A DNA stretch of 43,871 nt from Gammaproteobacteria bacterium (GTDB taxonomy: Bacteria > Pseudomonadota > Gammaproteobacteria > Steroidobacterales > Woeseiaceae). The notes under the pieces are model-generated. The model worked only from the letters and a program-made list of their open reading frames with translations. It was not told the origin of the DNA and ran no database searches. The stretch lies in contig JAOTZC010000019.1 of assembly GCA_029861535.1 (NCBI GenBank), positions 1 through 43,871 of the forward strand, given 5' to 3'. The position numbers were made by a program, and so were the translations under genes. Positions 36,164 through 43,871 of the stretch are shown in pieces. The first letter of the stretch is position 1. Every line of letters begins with the position of its first letter.

Positions 36164-36652
36164 ATGAATCGAGCAACTAGCTATCTTAAAACCTTCGCAC
36201 TGTGGGAGCTTCTTAAAGGGCTGTCGATAACGTCGCGAAATTTCTTTCGAAAAAGCGTGACGATCGAATATCCGGAGGAGAAAACGCCGCAGTCGCATCG
36301 ATTCCGTGGCTTGCATGCCTTGCGCCGCTACCCGAATGGCGAAGAGCGCTGCATCGCGTGCAAGTTGTGCGAAGCGGTGTGTCCGGCCCTCGCGATTACG
36401 ATTGAATCGGACGTTGGCGATGACGGAACGCGTCGCACCACGCGCTACGATATCGATCTCTTCAAGTGTATTTATTGCGGCTTCTGCGAAGAGGCCTGCC
36501 CGGTCGATGCGATTGTCGAAACTCGCATCCATGAGTACCACATGGAGGCGCCGGGCGAGAACATCATGACGAAAGACAAACTCCTGGCCGTTGGCGACAA
36601 GTATGACGCGATGATTTCTGCAGACAAAGCAGCCGACGCACCCTATAAATAG
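36164..36652 (+). CDS. nuoI: NADH-quinone oxidoreductase subunit I
   Basis: A 162-residue ferredoxin-like subunit with two [4Fe-4S] motifs, C63[10 protein letters not shown]73-P and C102[10 protein letters not shown]112-P, housing N6a and N6b, which carry electrons toward N2. The N-terminal helix lies on the membrane surface. The length is normal. nuoJ starts eight bases later. Confidence 0.98.
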   Translation: MNRATSYLKTFALWELLKGLSITSRNFFRKSVTIEYPEEKTPQSHRFRGLHALRRYPNGEERCIACKLCEAVCPALAITIESDVGDDGTRRTTRYDIDLFKCIYCGFCEEACPVDAIVETRIHEYHMEAPGENIMTKDKLLAVGDKYDAMISADKAADAPYK

Positions 36653-36660
36653 GTTCTGAG

Positions 36661-37266
36661 ATGCTGTTCCACTCCATACTTTTTTATGTATTTGCGACGG
36701 TCATGATCGGCGCCGCGCTTGGTGTCGTGTTCGCCCGCAATCCGGTGCACTCGGTGTTGTTTCTGGTCCTGACGTTTTTTGAAAGTGCCATGTTGTGGCT
36801 GCTGGCAGAAGCGGAGTTTCTCGCCATAGTGTTGGTGCTAGTGTACGTCGGCGCCGTGATGGTGCTGTTCTTGTTCGTCATCATGATGCTGGAAGTCACC
36901 ATTGAGGCGGTGAAGTCGGGGCTGGTGCGCTACGCGAGACTCGCGATAGTCATTTCACTGGTGATGGCGTTCCAGCTTATCCAGCTAATCTGGTTCAGAG
37001 GTTCCGGCGGTGAAATCAGTGGCGGATTCGTGCCGAACCCGGAAGGCTACGACAACACCAAGGCGTTGGGAGCCGTGCTGTACACGGAGCATGTCTATGC
37101 CTTCGAGATTGCGGCTGTCGTGCTGTTGGTCGCCATTGTCGCCGCCATTACGTTGACGATGCGAAAACGCCCGGGCCTGAAGGTGCAAAACATTGCGGAA
37201 CAGGTGGCCGTTCGTGCGAAAGACCGGGTTCGTATCGTCAAGATGGATGCGGAAAAGAAATCATGA
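36661..37266 (+). CDS. nuoJ: NADH-quinone oxidoreductase subunit J
   Basis: A 201-residue membrane subunit with about five helices. The third helix region reads [20 protein letters not shown], containing the conserved tyrosine and the site of the pi-bulge involved in coupling. A basic tail of about 30 residues ends the protein. It overlaps nuoK as ATGA. Confidence 0.96.
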   Translation: MLFHSILFYVFATVMIGAALGVVFARNPVHSVLFLVLTFFESAMLWLLAEAEFLAIVLVLVYVGAVMVLFLFVIMMLEVTIEAVKSGLVRYARLAIVISLVMAFQLIQLIWFRGSGGEISGGFVPNPEGYDNTKALGAVLYTEHVYAFEIAAVVLLVAIVAAITLTMRKRPGLKVQNIAEQVAVRAKDRVRIVKMDAEKKS

Positions 37267-37568
37267 TTGGCTTGCAGCACTATCTGACGCTGTCAGCTAT
37301 GCTGTTTGTGCTGAGCATCGCCGGCATTATCGTTAATCGCCGCAACCTGATTTTGTTGCTGATGTGCATCGAACTGATGTTGTTAGCGGTCAACTTCAAC
37401 TTCATCGCCTTTTCGCGTTATTTGGGCGATGCGACTGGCCAGGTATTTGTTTTCTTTATTCTGACAGTCGCGGCCGCAGAAGCGGCGATAGGTCTCGCGA
37501 TTCTCGTCGTGTTGTTCCGCAACCGCCGATCGATCAACGTGCAAGAACTCAATACGATGAAAGGTTAA
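37263..37568 (+). CDS. nuoK: NADH-quinone oxidoreductase subunit K
   Basis: A 101-residue, three-helix subunit. Conserved glutamates are present in [20 protein letters not shown] and in [17 protein letters not shown], both in the proton channel between NuoJ and NuoN. The length is standard for the family (100-102). nuoL starts six bases after its stop. Confidence 0.98.
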   Translation: MIGLQHYLTLSAMLFVLSIAGIIVNRRNLILLLMCIELMLLAVNFNFIAFSRYLGDATGQVFVFFILTVAAAEAAIGLAILVVLFRNRRSINVQELNTMKG

Positions 37569-37574
37569 CGAGGA

Positions 37575-39545
37575 ATGTATAACTACTACCTGGTCATCGT
37601 ATTGGCACCGCTGTTGGCGGCTGTCATCGCCGGCCTCTTTGGCAGGCGCATAGGACGCTCAGGTGCGCATTCGATAACGATTTTCGCGGTAGCTGTCTCG
37701 ACGGCTTTGTCGTTCTATGTGCTGTACCAAATGTATTGGGCTGGTGCACAGACCGAAAATATCAGCGTTTATACTTGGGCCGTAACGGACGGGCTGCGGA
37801 TGGAGGTCGGTTTCCTGGTCGACCGGCTGACCGCACTTATGATGGCGGTAGTGACCTTCGTGTCGCTGATGGTGCATGTCTACACGATCGGCTACATGCA
37901 CGATGACGACGGCTATCAGCGCTTCTTCAGTTACATTTCGCTGTTTACGTTTTCCATGCTGATGCTGGTCATGTCGAACAACTTCTTGCAGCTGTTTTTT
38001 GGCTGGGAGGCTGTCGGCCTGGTTTCGTACTTGCTGATCGGTTTCTGGTTCAAGCGCGAATCCGCGATATTTGCGAACTTGAAGGCATTTCTCGTCAATC
38101 GCGTTGGCGACTTCGGCTTCATTCTCGGCATATCCGGAGTCGTGATGTTCACGAACTCGCTCGATTACGCGGAAGTCTTTTCACAGGCCGACGCAATCGC
38201 CGGACAGAGCATCGAAGTATTTGGCGGCAGTCCGTGGAATGCAATGACGGTGATTTGCATTCTGTTATTTATTGGCGCGATGGGTAAATCCGCGCAGGCG
38301 CCGCTGCATGTCTGGCTGCCCGATTCCATGGAGGGCCCGACACCGATTTCAGCATTGATCCATGCAGCGACGATGGTCACTGCCGGCATATTCATGGTGG
38401 CTCGCATGTCGCCACTGTATGAGCTGAGCGTTACGGCATTGGGCGTTGTTATCGTGATCGGTGCGATTACCGCGTTCTTCATGGGCTTGCTCGGTATCGT
38501 GCAAAACGACATCAAGCGCGTCATTGCATACTCAACGTTGTCGCAGCTCGGCTACATGACGGTGGCCTTGGGCGCGTCCGCATACAGCGCGGCCATTTTC
38601 CACCTGATGACGCACGCATTCTTTAAGGCGCTGCTGTTCCTTGCGGCCGGTTCGGTAATTATTGCGATGCATCACGAGCAGGACATCCGCAAAATGGGCG
38701 GCGTCCGCAAGTACATGCCGTGGACCTACATAACAGCGTTGATAGGTTCACTGGCGTTGATCGGCTTCCCGGGCACGTCGGGATTTTTCTCCAAGGATTT
38801 GCTGATCGACGCTGTAAAACATTCGCATTGGCATGAAACGGATCAGCTCATTTATTGGATCGCCTACTTGAGCGTACTGCTCGGCGTATTCGTTACCGCG
38901 CTGTATTCATTCCGTATGTTTTTCCTGGTTTTTCACGGCAAAGAGCGCATGGATGCCGAGACGAAATCGCATCTGCACGAATCGCCTTGGGTTGTTACCG
39001 TGCCGTTGGTGCTGCTCGCGATTCCGTCGGCGATCATCGGTTGGTACACGGTAACGCCAGTGTTATTTGAAGGATACTTCGGTGATGCGATTGCGGTTGA
39101 TGCGAGCCGGAATGCACTGGCCGAGATTGGCCGAGAATGGCACGGCAGCCGGGCTCTGTTGATTCATTCGGTACGGACGCCGGTATTGTGGCTGGCGCTT
39201 GCGGGAGCCGCGACCGCGTGGTTCTTGTATCTGAAGCGTCCAGACATACCTGAGACCATCAAAAACAAGGTCGAGGGGCTCTACAACGTGCTCGATCGCA
39301 AATACTACTTCGACGATTTGTGGATAAAGGGCTTTGGTGGCGGCGGGCGTCGCATTGGGACGTTTCTCTGGCAAAAGGGAGACGAGCTGCTTATTGATGG
39401 CGCGATGGTCAATGGCACTGCAAACGCCGTTGCGCGGCTCGCCGGCATCATGCGGCAGCTACAAACCGGTTATCTGTACACCTATGCGTTTGCAATGATT
39501 ATTGGTTTGACGGCATTGCTCGGCTGGCTGACCTGGCTGAAGTAG
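37575..39545 (+). CDS. nuoL: NADH-quinone oxidoreductase subunit L
   Basis: A 656-residue antiporter-like subunit with about 16 membrane segments and a lateral helix near the C-terminus. Key blocks are LQLFFGWEAVGLVSYLLIGF (conserved Glu), KSAQAPLHVWLPDSMEGPTP (Lys and Pro of the broken helix) and HLMTHAFFKALLFLAAGSVI. It pumps protons at the distal end of the membrane arm. ACGAGGA precedes the ATG. Confidence 0.98.
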   Translation: MYNYYLVIVLAPLLAAVIAGLFGRRIGRSGAHSITIFAVAVSTALSFYVLYQMYWAGAQTENISVYTWAVTDGLRMEVGFLVDRLTALMMAVVTFVSLMVHVYTIGYMHDDDGYQRFFSYISLFTFSMLMLVMSNNFLQLFFGWEAVGLVSYLLIGFWFKRESAIFANLKAFLVNRVGDFGFILGISGVVMFTNSLDYAEVFSQADAIAGQSIEVFGGSPWNAMTVICILLFIGAMGKSAQAPLHVWLPDSMEGPTPISALIHAATMVTAGIFMVARMSPLYELSVTALGVVIVIGAITAFFMGLLGIVQNDIKRVIAYSTLSQLGYMTVALGASAYSAAIFHLMTHAFFKALLFLAAGSVIIAMHHEQDIRKMGGVRKYMPWTYITALIGSLALIGFPGTSGFFSKDLLIDAVKHSHWHETDQLIYWIAYLSVLLGVFVTALYSFRMFFLVFHGKERMDAETKSHLHESPWVVTVPLVLLAIPSAIIGWYTVTPVLFEGYFGDAIAVDASRNALAEIGREWHGSRALLIHSVRTPVLWLALAGAATAWFLYLKRPDIPETIKNKVEGLYNVLDRKYYFDDLWIKGFGGGGRRIGTFLWQKGDELLIDGAMVNGTANAVARLAGIMRQLQTGYLYTYAFAMIIGLTALLGWLTWLK

Positions 39546-39558
39546 GTTTGAGATAACG

Positions 39559-41079
39559 ATGGACTTTTCTGCAAATCTGCTCTCGATTCTCATATGGCTG
39601 CCAATATTCGGTGGCTTCGCTCTGTTGGCGATTGGCGACGATGGGGATGCGGCATCGTCGAAAGCCGGCATCATGCGACTAATAGCATTGGCGACGTCTA
39701 TGCTGGTGTTGTTGATAAGCGTTGGGCTTTATCGGGACTTCGATTCAACAACGGCATCGATGCAGTTCGTCGAGCGCATCTCGTGGGTGACGGCGATTGA
39801 CGCCTGGTATTACCTTGGTGTCGACGGTATTTCGGCGCCGCTGATCTTGTTGACCACATTTATTACGCCACTGGTCGTAATCGCCGGTTGGGATACGATC
39901 AAATCGCGTCCGGCGCAGTACTTTGCCGCATTTCTAATTCTCGAAGGACTGATGATCGGCGTGTTTTGTGCGCTCGATGGTCTTTTGTTCTACGTGTTCT
40001 GGGAATTCATGCTGGTGCCGATGTTTCTTATTATTGGGGCTTGGGGCGGCGATCGCCGCATCTACGCCACGATAAAGTTTTTCCTGTACACATTCCTCGG
40101 CTCTGTTCTGATGCTGGTCGCGTTCATCTACCTGTACGTGCAAACCGGCAGCTACGACCTTGCGGGTTGGATGGACGCCCCGCTTGGGATGACGACACAG
40201 AAACTCATCTTTATTGCGTTCCTCTTAGCATTCGCAGTCAAAGTGCCGATGTGGCCCGTGCATACGTGGCTGCCGGACGCTCACGTTGAGGCACCGACCG
40301 GTGGTTCCGTCATCCTTGCCGCAATCATGCTGAAAATGGGCGGCTACGGGTTTATTCGCTTGTCGCTGCCAATCGTTCCTGACGGCAGCGAATATTTCGC
40401 GAGCCTGATGATCGCGCTATCGCTGATTGCCGTTGTATACATTGGCTTCGTCGCGTTGATGCAAACGGACATGAAAAAACTCATCGCGTATTCATCAATT
40501 GCGCATATGGGTTTTGTGACGTTGGGCTTTTTTCTGTTATGGAAGATTGACGGCGATAGCGGTGCCGCGCTCGGAATGTCCGGCGGCATGGTGCAGATGG
40601 TCTCGCACGGCCTGATCTCCGGCGCTTTGTTCTTGTGCGTCGGTGTGTTGTACGACCGCGTCCACAGTCGCCAGATCGCTGACTACGGCGGCGTTGCCAA
40701 TACGATGCCAACGTTTTCGGCGCTATTCGTTTTGTTCGCGATGGCGAATGCGGGCCTGCCCGGTACCTCCGGATTCGTTGGAGAATTCATGGTCATCATC
40801 GCCAGCTTTAAGGCGAATTTCTGGTTCGCGTTTTTTGCCGCAACGATAATGGTCCTGGGCGCCGCTTACACACTATGGATGGTTAAACGCGTTATTTACG
40901 GCGATATCGCCAATGACGACGTTGCCGAGCTCAGCGATCTGAATCGACGTGAGTTCATCGTGCTCGGCGTGCTCGCGATATCCGTCTTGCTGGTCGGCCT
41001 TTGGCCGGCGCCGCTCATTGACATGATGAACGCCACGATTGATCAACTGGTCGAGAGGGTAGGGCTCTCCAAGCTCTGA
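39559..41079 (+). CDS. nuoM: NADH-quinone oxidoreductase subunit M
   Basis: A 506-residue antiporter-like subunit with about 14 membrane segments. The family blocks are FYVFWEFMLVPMFLIIGAWG with the conserved Glu, AVKVPMWPVHTWLPDAHVEA followed by PTGGSVILA, and MVSHGLISGALFLCVGVLYD. It provides one proton path. The gap to nuoL is 13 bases and to nuoN ten bases. Confidence 0.98.
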   Translation: MDFSANLLSILIWLPIFGGFALLAIGDDGDAASSKAGIMRLIALATSMLVLLISVGLYRDFDSTTASMQFVERISWVTAIDAWYYLGVDGISAPLILLTTFITPLVVIAGWDTIKSRPAQYFAAFLILEGLMIGVFCALDGLLFYVFWEFMLVPMFLIIGAWGGDRRIYATIKFFLYTFLGSVLMLVAFIYLYVQTGSYDLAGWMDAPLGMTTQKLIFIAFLLAFAVKVPMWPVHTWLPDAHVEAPTGGSVILAAIMLKMGGYGFIRLSLPIVPDGSEYFASLMIALSLIAVVYIGFVALMQTDMKKLIAYSSIAHMGFVTLGFFLLWKIDGDSGAALGMSGGMVQMVSHGLISGALFLCVGVLYDRVHSRQIADYGGVANTMPTFSALFVLFAMANAGLPGTSGFVGEFMVIIASFKANFWFAFFAATIMVLGAAYTLWMVKRVIYGDIANDDVAELSDLNRREFIVLGVLAISVLLVGLWPAPLIDMMNATIDQLVERVGLSKL

Positions 41080-41089
41080 CAGGTCGTAT

Positions 41090-42529
41090 ATGAATCTTAC
41101 TGATTTACTTGCAGCTGCTCCGGAGATGACCTTATTGGGCTTGATTTGCGTCGTGCTCGTCGCCGACCTGTTCGTCGAAGAAGAGCGTCGCGTGATTACG
41201 TTTTGGCTGACGATGGTGTCGCTCGCAATCACGGCGTGGGCGGTTTTTGAGACGGCGCCGGTGGGTCGCGTACTGATCTTCGATGGCAGTTACGTCAGCG
41301 ATGCTCTATCGCAAGTGTTGAAGATTGGTGTAATCGCAGCCGTCGCTGTGACATTTCTGTATTCGCGTGACTACCTGCGCGCCAACGATTTGCACAAAGG
41401 CGAGTTCTACCTGCTTGGCCTGTTCGGCGTGCTCGGCATGATGGTGATGATATCGGCCAATAGCCTGCTGACGATGTACATGGGGATGGAAACGCTGGCC
41501 TTGTCACTCTACGCGCTGGTCGCGATTGATCGTACCAATGTCACATCGGCAGAATCCGCCATGAAGTATTTCGTGCTCGGCGCGATTGCCTCCGGCTGCT
41601 TACTGTATGGAATCTCGTGGATCTATGGCGCCACCGGTACGATTGAATTCCATCAGCTCGCCGATAGAATCGCCAGCGATCCGAGCGTCAATAACTTGGC
41701 GCTGTGGTTTGGTCTGGCGTTTCTGCTGGTCGGTATTGCGTTCAAATTCGGTGCCGTGCCGTTTCACATGTGGGTTCCGGATGTCTATCAGGGGGCACGC
41801 TCTCCGGTGACGTTGTACCTCGGTTCAGCGCCGAAGATTGCCGCGCTTGCATTGACGCTCAGAATCCTCGTCGACGGTTTTGGTGGTCTCTACGGCGTAT
41901 GGTCGGACATGGTCATGGTTGTCGCCGTACTGTCACTCGTGCTTGGCAATCTCATCGCGATCGTGCAGTCCAACATTAAGCGCATGCTTGCGTATTCGAC
42001 AATCGGACATGTCGGTTTCATCTTGCTGTCAATATTCACCGGAACCGAGCAGGGCTATGCCGCCGCATTGTTTTACACGCTGACCTACGTTATCTCTGCG
42101 GTCGGCGCATTCGGCATGATAATTCTGCTGAGTCGACGTGGTTACGAGGCAGAGAATCTCTCGGACTTCAAGGGCCTCAACGCACGCAGCCCATGGTTTG
42201 CAATAATAATGATGTTCATGATGTTTAGCATGGCGGGCATACCGCCATTCATCGGTTTCTTCGGCAAACTAAACTCGATCGATGCAGTGCTTACCGAGGG
42301 ATACACCGGGCTTGCGATACTCATGGTGCTGGCATCGGTGGTCGGTGCGTACTACTACCTCAGGGTCATTTGGTACATGTATTTCGAGGAGCCAGCAGAC
42401 CAGGCTGTGCTGCTGACCAGCACCGATACCCGCCTGGTCATGAGCCTGAACGGCGTGGCCGTGCTGGCGCTGGGGCTGCTGCCCGGCTGGCTGTGGACCT
42501 TGTGCCTGCAGGTCTTACACGGCCACTAA
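41090..42529 (+). CDS. nuoN: NADH-quinone oxidoreductase subunit N
   Basis: A 479-residue antiporter-like subunit with about 14 membrane segments. Key blocks are LTMYMGMETLALSLYALVAI (conserved Glu), FKFGAVPFHMWVPDVYQGAR (conserved Lys and Pro) and NIKRMLAYSTIGHVGFILL. It is the last nuo gene. The initiator tRNA begins 52 bases later with its own promoter. Confidence 0.98.
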   Translation: MNLTDLLAAAPEMTLLGLICVVLVADLFVEEERRVITFWLTMVSLAITAWAVFETAPVGRVLIFDGSYVSDALSQVLKIGVIAAVAVTFLYSRDYLRANDLHKGEFYLLGLFGVLGMMVMISANSLLTMYMGMETLALSLYALVAIDRTNVTSAESAMKYFVLGAIASGCLLYGISWIYGATGTIEFHQLADRIASDPSVNNLALWFGLAFLLVGIAFKFGAVPFHMWVPDVYQGARSPVTLYLGSAPKIAALALTLRILVDGFGGLYGVWSDMVMVVAVLSLVLGNLIAIVQSNIKRMLAYSTIGHVGFILLSIFTGTEQGYAAALFYTLTYVISAVGAFGMIILLSRRGYEAENLSDFKGLNARSPWFAIIMMFMMFSMAGIPPFIGFFGKLNSIDAVLTEGYTGLAILMVLASVVGAYYYLRVIWYMYFEEPADQAVLLTSTDTRLVMSLNGVAVLALGLLPGWLWTLCLQVLHGH

Positions 42530-42538
42530 TTCTGGCTC

Positions 42539-42567
42539 TTGTATTCCAAGATTCACCTGAGTAACAT
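42539..42567 (+). promoter_or_regulatory. Promoter of tRNA-fMet
   Basis: TTGTAT (42539-42544), an exact 17-base spacer, and TAACAT (42562-42567). The following CCCGC is a GC-rich discriminator as found in stringently controlled stable-RNA promoters. Initiation near 42574 is about eight bases before the tRNA. Confidence 0.7.
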
Positions 42568-42581
42568 CCCGCTCCTGCCAT

Positions 42582-42658
42582 TGCGGGGTGGAGCAGTCTG
42601 GCAGCTCGTCGGGCTCATAACCCGAAGGTCGCAGGTTCAAATCCTGCCCCCGCTACCA
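42582..42658 (+). tRNA. Initiator tRNA-fMet (anticodon CAT)
   Basis: A 77-base initiator tRNA. The anticodon stem has three consecutive G-C pairs (GGG/CCC) around CTCATAA, with CAT at 42616-42618. Position 1 is T and position 72 is T, so the first pair is unpaired, the hallmark that blocks elongation and permits formylation; E. coli uses C1-A72. The T-arm is GCAGG-TTCAAAT-CCTGC, and CCA is encoded. It lies just after nuoN with its own promoter and terminator. In E. coli, one fMet gene precedes rimP-nusA-infB. Confidence 0.98.
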
Positions 42659-42668
42659 AATAAAAAAG

Positions 42669-42701
42669 GGCCGCCCCCTCAAAGAGGGGGTGGCCTTTTT
42701 T
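42669..42701 (+). terminator. Rho-independent terminator after tRNA-fMet
   Basis: GGCCGCCCCCTC (42669-42680), loop AAA, GAGGGGGTGGCC (42684-42695), then T6. The stem is 12 bases with one G-T pair. An A6 run before it (42662-42667) makes it potentially bidirectional. Confidence 0.92.
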
Positions 42702-42712
42702 ATTCTGAATAG

Positions 42713-42838
42713 TGCGGCGGATTCGAATCTGAGGGGAAGCAGGTTCAGCCGAGGCGCCCCGACGCGTAGCGTCGGTTAACAGGCGCCGAGACCAACTGAG
42801 CCCCGAAGGGGCGAGGGCAAATCCTGCCCCCGCTATCA
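42713..42838 (+). pseudogene. Degenerate second copy of tRNA-fMet, split by a palindromic insert
   Basis: The 5' TGCGGCGG resembles the tRNA start TGCGGGGT. D- and anticodon-arm sequence is lost. GCAGGTTCA (42739-42747) matches the 5' half of the T-arm exactly, and after 70-72 foreign bases CAAATCCTGCCCCCGCTA (42818-42835) matches the 3' half and acceptor strand, ending TCA instead of CCA. Five of six acceptor pairs remain, and U1/U72 are kept. It cannot make a working tRNA. Confidence 0.7.
42748..42817. repeat. Palindromic insert within the pseudo-tRNA T-loop
   Basis: Nested stems: GGCGCC (42753-42758 with 42782-42787) encloses CCGACGC-GTA-GCGTCGG (42759-42775). A second hairpin, GCCCC-GAA-GGGGC, lies at 42800-42812. 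CA is present on both sides (42746-42747 and 42818-42819), compatible with a two-base target duplication. It resembles a small REP/MITE-like element, but I know of no named family for it. Confidence 0.5.
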
Positions 42839-42849
42839 CGAAAACTGAA

Positions 42850-42873
42850 AACCCGGCCCCGTGCCGGGTTTTT
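42850..42873 (+). terminator. Second terminator, after the pseudo-tRNA
   Basis: AACCCGGC (42850-42857), loop CCCGT, GCCGGGTT (42863-42870), continuing into TTT: a perfect eight-base stem. No gene other than the pseudo-tRNA lies between this and the previous terminator. Confidence 0.85.
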
Positions 42874-42945
42874 CTTTTGTTGACCGTAGGCGACCTGAGT
42901 CGGAAAATTGAGAGAATCTCTATACGAGTGATCTAGGAAAGAAGG

Positions 42946-43871
42946 ATGCCCCGGCCCAGCATCATCGATCGACTGCAGTCTGGTGAGGTTCTCGTTATGG
43001 ACGGGGCGACGGGATCTGAGCTCCAGCGGCGGGGTGTCGATGTTGACAAAGGATCCGTCGAAGGAAAGCTCGGTGTCTGGTCAGCAGCCGCGAACCTGGA
43101 TGCTCCAGACATGGTGCGAGCGATCCACGAGGACTATCTGAAGGCCGGCGCCGAGATCATCATTAGCAACAACTTCTACACGTCGCGCACCATGATGAAT
43201 GTGATCGGTAAGAAGGACCAATGGGAAGAGTACACGCGTCGCGGCGGCGAGCTGGCATGCCAGGCGCGCGACGCGATCAATCCGGACGCCTACGTGGGGG
43301 GCGGAATCGCGCCTCCCGAACACAAATGCAATCTCTATGAGCAGTTCATCGAGCAGGGTCGTGTACTTGCCGATGCAGGAGTGGACTTCATGCTCCCGGA
43401 GTACATGGCGGGAGACTCGGTAATGGACAATCCCGTCAGCGACTGCGTGACCGCGGTCGATGCGTGCGCCGAATCCGGCCTGCCCGTCATTCTCGGTGTC
43501 TGCCGAGTATCCGAGCGCGGAACCATGTACGACGGAACGTCTTTCGAGACCCTGATCGCCGCCCTCGAAGGTCACCCGGTTGCGGCGATCTGTCTCATGT
43601 GCAGCTATCCGTGGGACATCAACGGGAGCCTTCCCAGACTTCGCGATGCATACAGCGGGCCCATCGGAGCCTATGCACACCTCGAATACAACGAGAATCC
43701 CAAGTTTGGCAGCGCCCCCGACGAACACTTCTTCACGATCGGGCGGGGCGAGTACACTCCCGAACGCTATGCCGAGGCCGCAGTGGGTTGGAAGGAGATG
43801 GGCGCCCAAATCATCGGCGGCTGCTGCGCTACGACGCCCGACCACATTCGTGCGGTACGAGCCGCTATCAA
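42946..43871 (+). CDS. Homocysteine S-methyltransferase family protein, 3'-truncated by the window edge
   Basis: 308 complete codons run to the window end. It opens VLVMDGATGSELQRRG, the BHMT/MetH N-terminal barrel pattern, with ISNNFYTSRTMM and the zinc-ligand block IIGGCCATTPDHIRAV; a further Cys lies in ICLMCSYP. Family members transfer a methyl group to homocysteine, from betaine, S-methylmethionine or another donor; the donor here is unknown. AGGAAAGAAGG immediately precedes ATG 42946. Local GC is higher than in nuo (hand counts of 60% and 72% in two 60-base lines versus 50% in one nuoN line). Its place after tRNA-fMet, where rimP-nusA is often found, suggests acquired DNA. Confidence 0.88.
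   Translation, partial: MPRPSIIDRLQSGEVLVMDGATGSELQRRGVDVDKGSVEGKLGVWSAAANLDAPDMVRAIHEDYLKAGAEIIISNNFYTSRTMMNVIGKKDQWEEYTRRGGELACQARDAINPDAYVGGGIAPPEHKCNLYEQFIEQGRVLADAGVDFMLPEYMAGDSVMDNPVSDCVTAVDACAESGLPVILGVCRVSERGTMYDGTSFETLIAALEGHPVAAICLMCSYPWDINGSLPRLRDAYSGPIGAYAHLEYNENPKFGSAPDEHFFTIGRGEYTPERYAEAAVGWKEMGAQIIGGCCATTPDHIRAVRAAI

Noticed and set aside
42615..42839. Minus-strand frame of 74 residues ending GAGFEPATFGL
   Set aside because: It is the reverse translation of tRNA-fMet, the terminator and the pseudo-tRNA; the GAGFEPATFGL peptide is a familiar tRNA-derived annotation artefact.
1..43871. CRISPR arrays, insertion sequences, prophage genes, replication origin
   Set aside because: No regularly spaced repeats, transposase or integrase frames, or DnaA-box clusters were seen on reading; the content is core metabolism and housekeeping.

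Overview
The window is a chromosomal segment from a gammaproteobacterium. The evidence is the conserved gene order fur/recN-nadK-hrcA-grpE-dnaK-dnaJ-carAB-greA-yhbY-rlmE-ftsH-folP-glmM-tpiA-secG-tRNA(Leu)-nuoA-N-tRNA(fMet), a tmRNA tag reading ANDDNYALAA, a BamE resembling the E. coli protein and a Pseudomonas-type Fur. The NuoC insertion and the nuo layout recall the Xanthomonadales/Chromatiales side of the class. That placement is an impression from protein motifs, not a phylogeny.

Layout. (1) 1-4352 is accessory: a minus-strand pair (saccharopine-dehydrogenase-like oxidoreductase, cut by the window edge, and a GNAT acetyltransferase), then a large unrecognised lipoprotein, a secreted DUF442-like phosphatase-fold protein, and an AT-rich 2OG-Fe(II) oxygenase of the TIGR02466 type. 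(2) 4423-8555 holds ssrA (tmRNA) and smpB on the minus strand, a sodium:neurotransmitter-type symporter, ratA-rnfH, bamE and fur. (3) 8576-16382 holds recN-nadK on the minus strand and hrcA-grpE-dnaK-dnaJ on the plus strand, with two clear sigma-32 promoters, one before grpE and one before dnaK. (4) 16383-28119 carries carAB, greA, yhbY (minus), rlmE, ftsH, folP, glmM, tpiA, secG and tRNA-Leu(GAG). (5) 28181-42529 is a complete 14-subunit (13-cistron-spaced, nuoA to nuoN) NADH:quinone oxidoreductase operon. (6) 42539-43871 has initiator tRNA-fMet with its own promoter and terminator, a degenerate second copy of that tRNA interrupted by a palindromic insert, another terminator, and a homocysteine S-methyltransferase-family gene running off the end.

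How the genes work together. smpB and ssrA form the trans-translation pair that rescues stalled ribosomes. hrcA, grpE, dnaK and dnaJ are the Hsp70 system and its regulator, with ftsH as the membrane protease arm of the same heat response. carAB feeds arginine and pyrimidine synthesis. folP, glmM and tpiA serve folate, peptidoglycan precursor and glycolytic metabolism. nuoA-N builds respiratory complex I.

Most of the window is ordinary core genome and I found no clearly new multi-gene system. The observations most worth checking are: SmpB with a roughly 40-residue AT-rich C-terminal extension whose stop codon lies inside the first bases of ssrA; the split pseudo-tRNA and the break in conserved gene order after tRNA-fMet; a perfect palindrome wrapped around a TATAAT box at 1198-1218; the AT-rich, apparently leaderless oxygenase gene; and a terminator-like hairpin directly before ftsH. 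No intergenic gap exceeds about 250 bases. I saw no CRISPR array, insertion sequence or replication origin.
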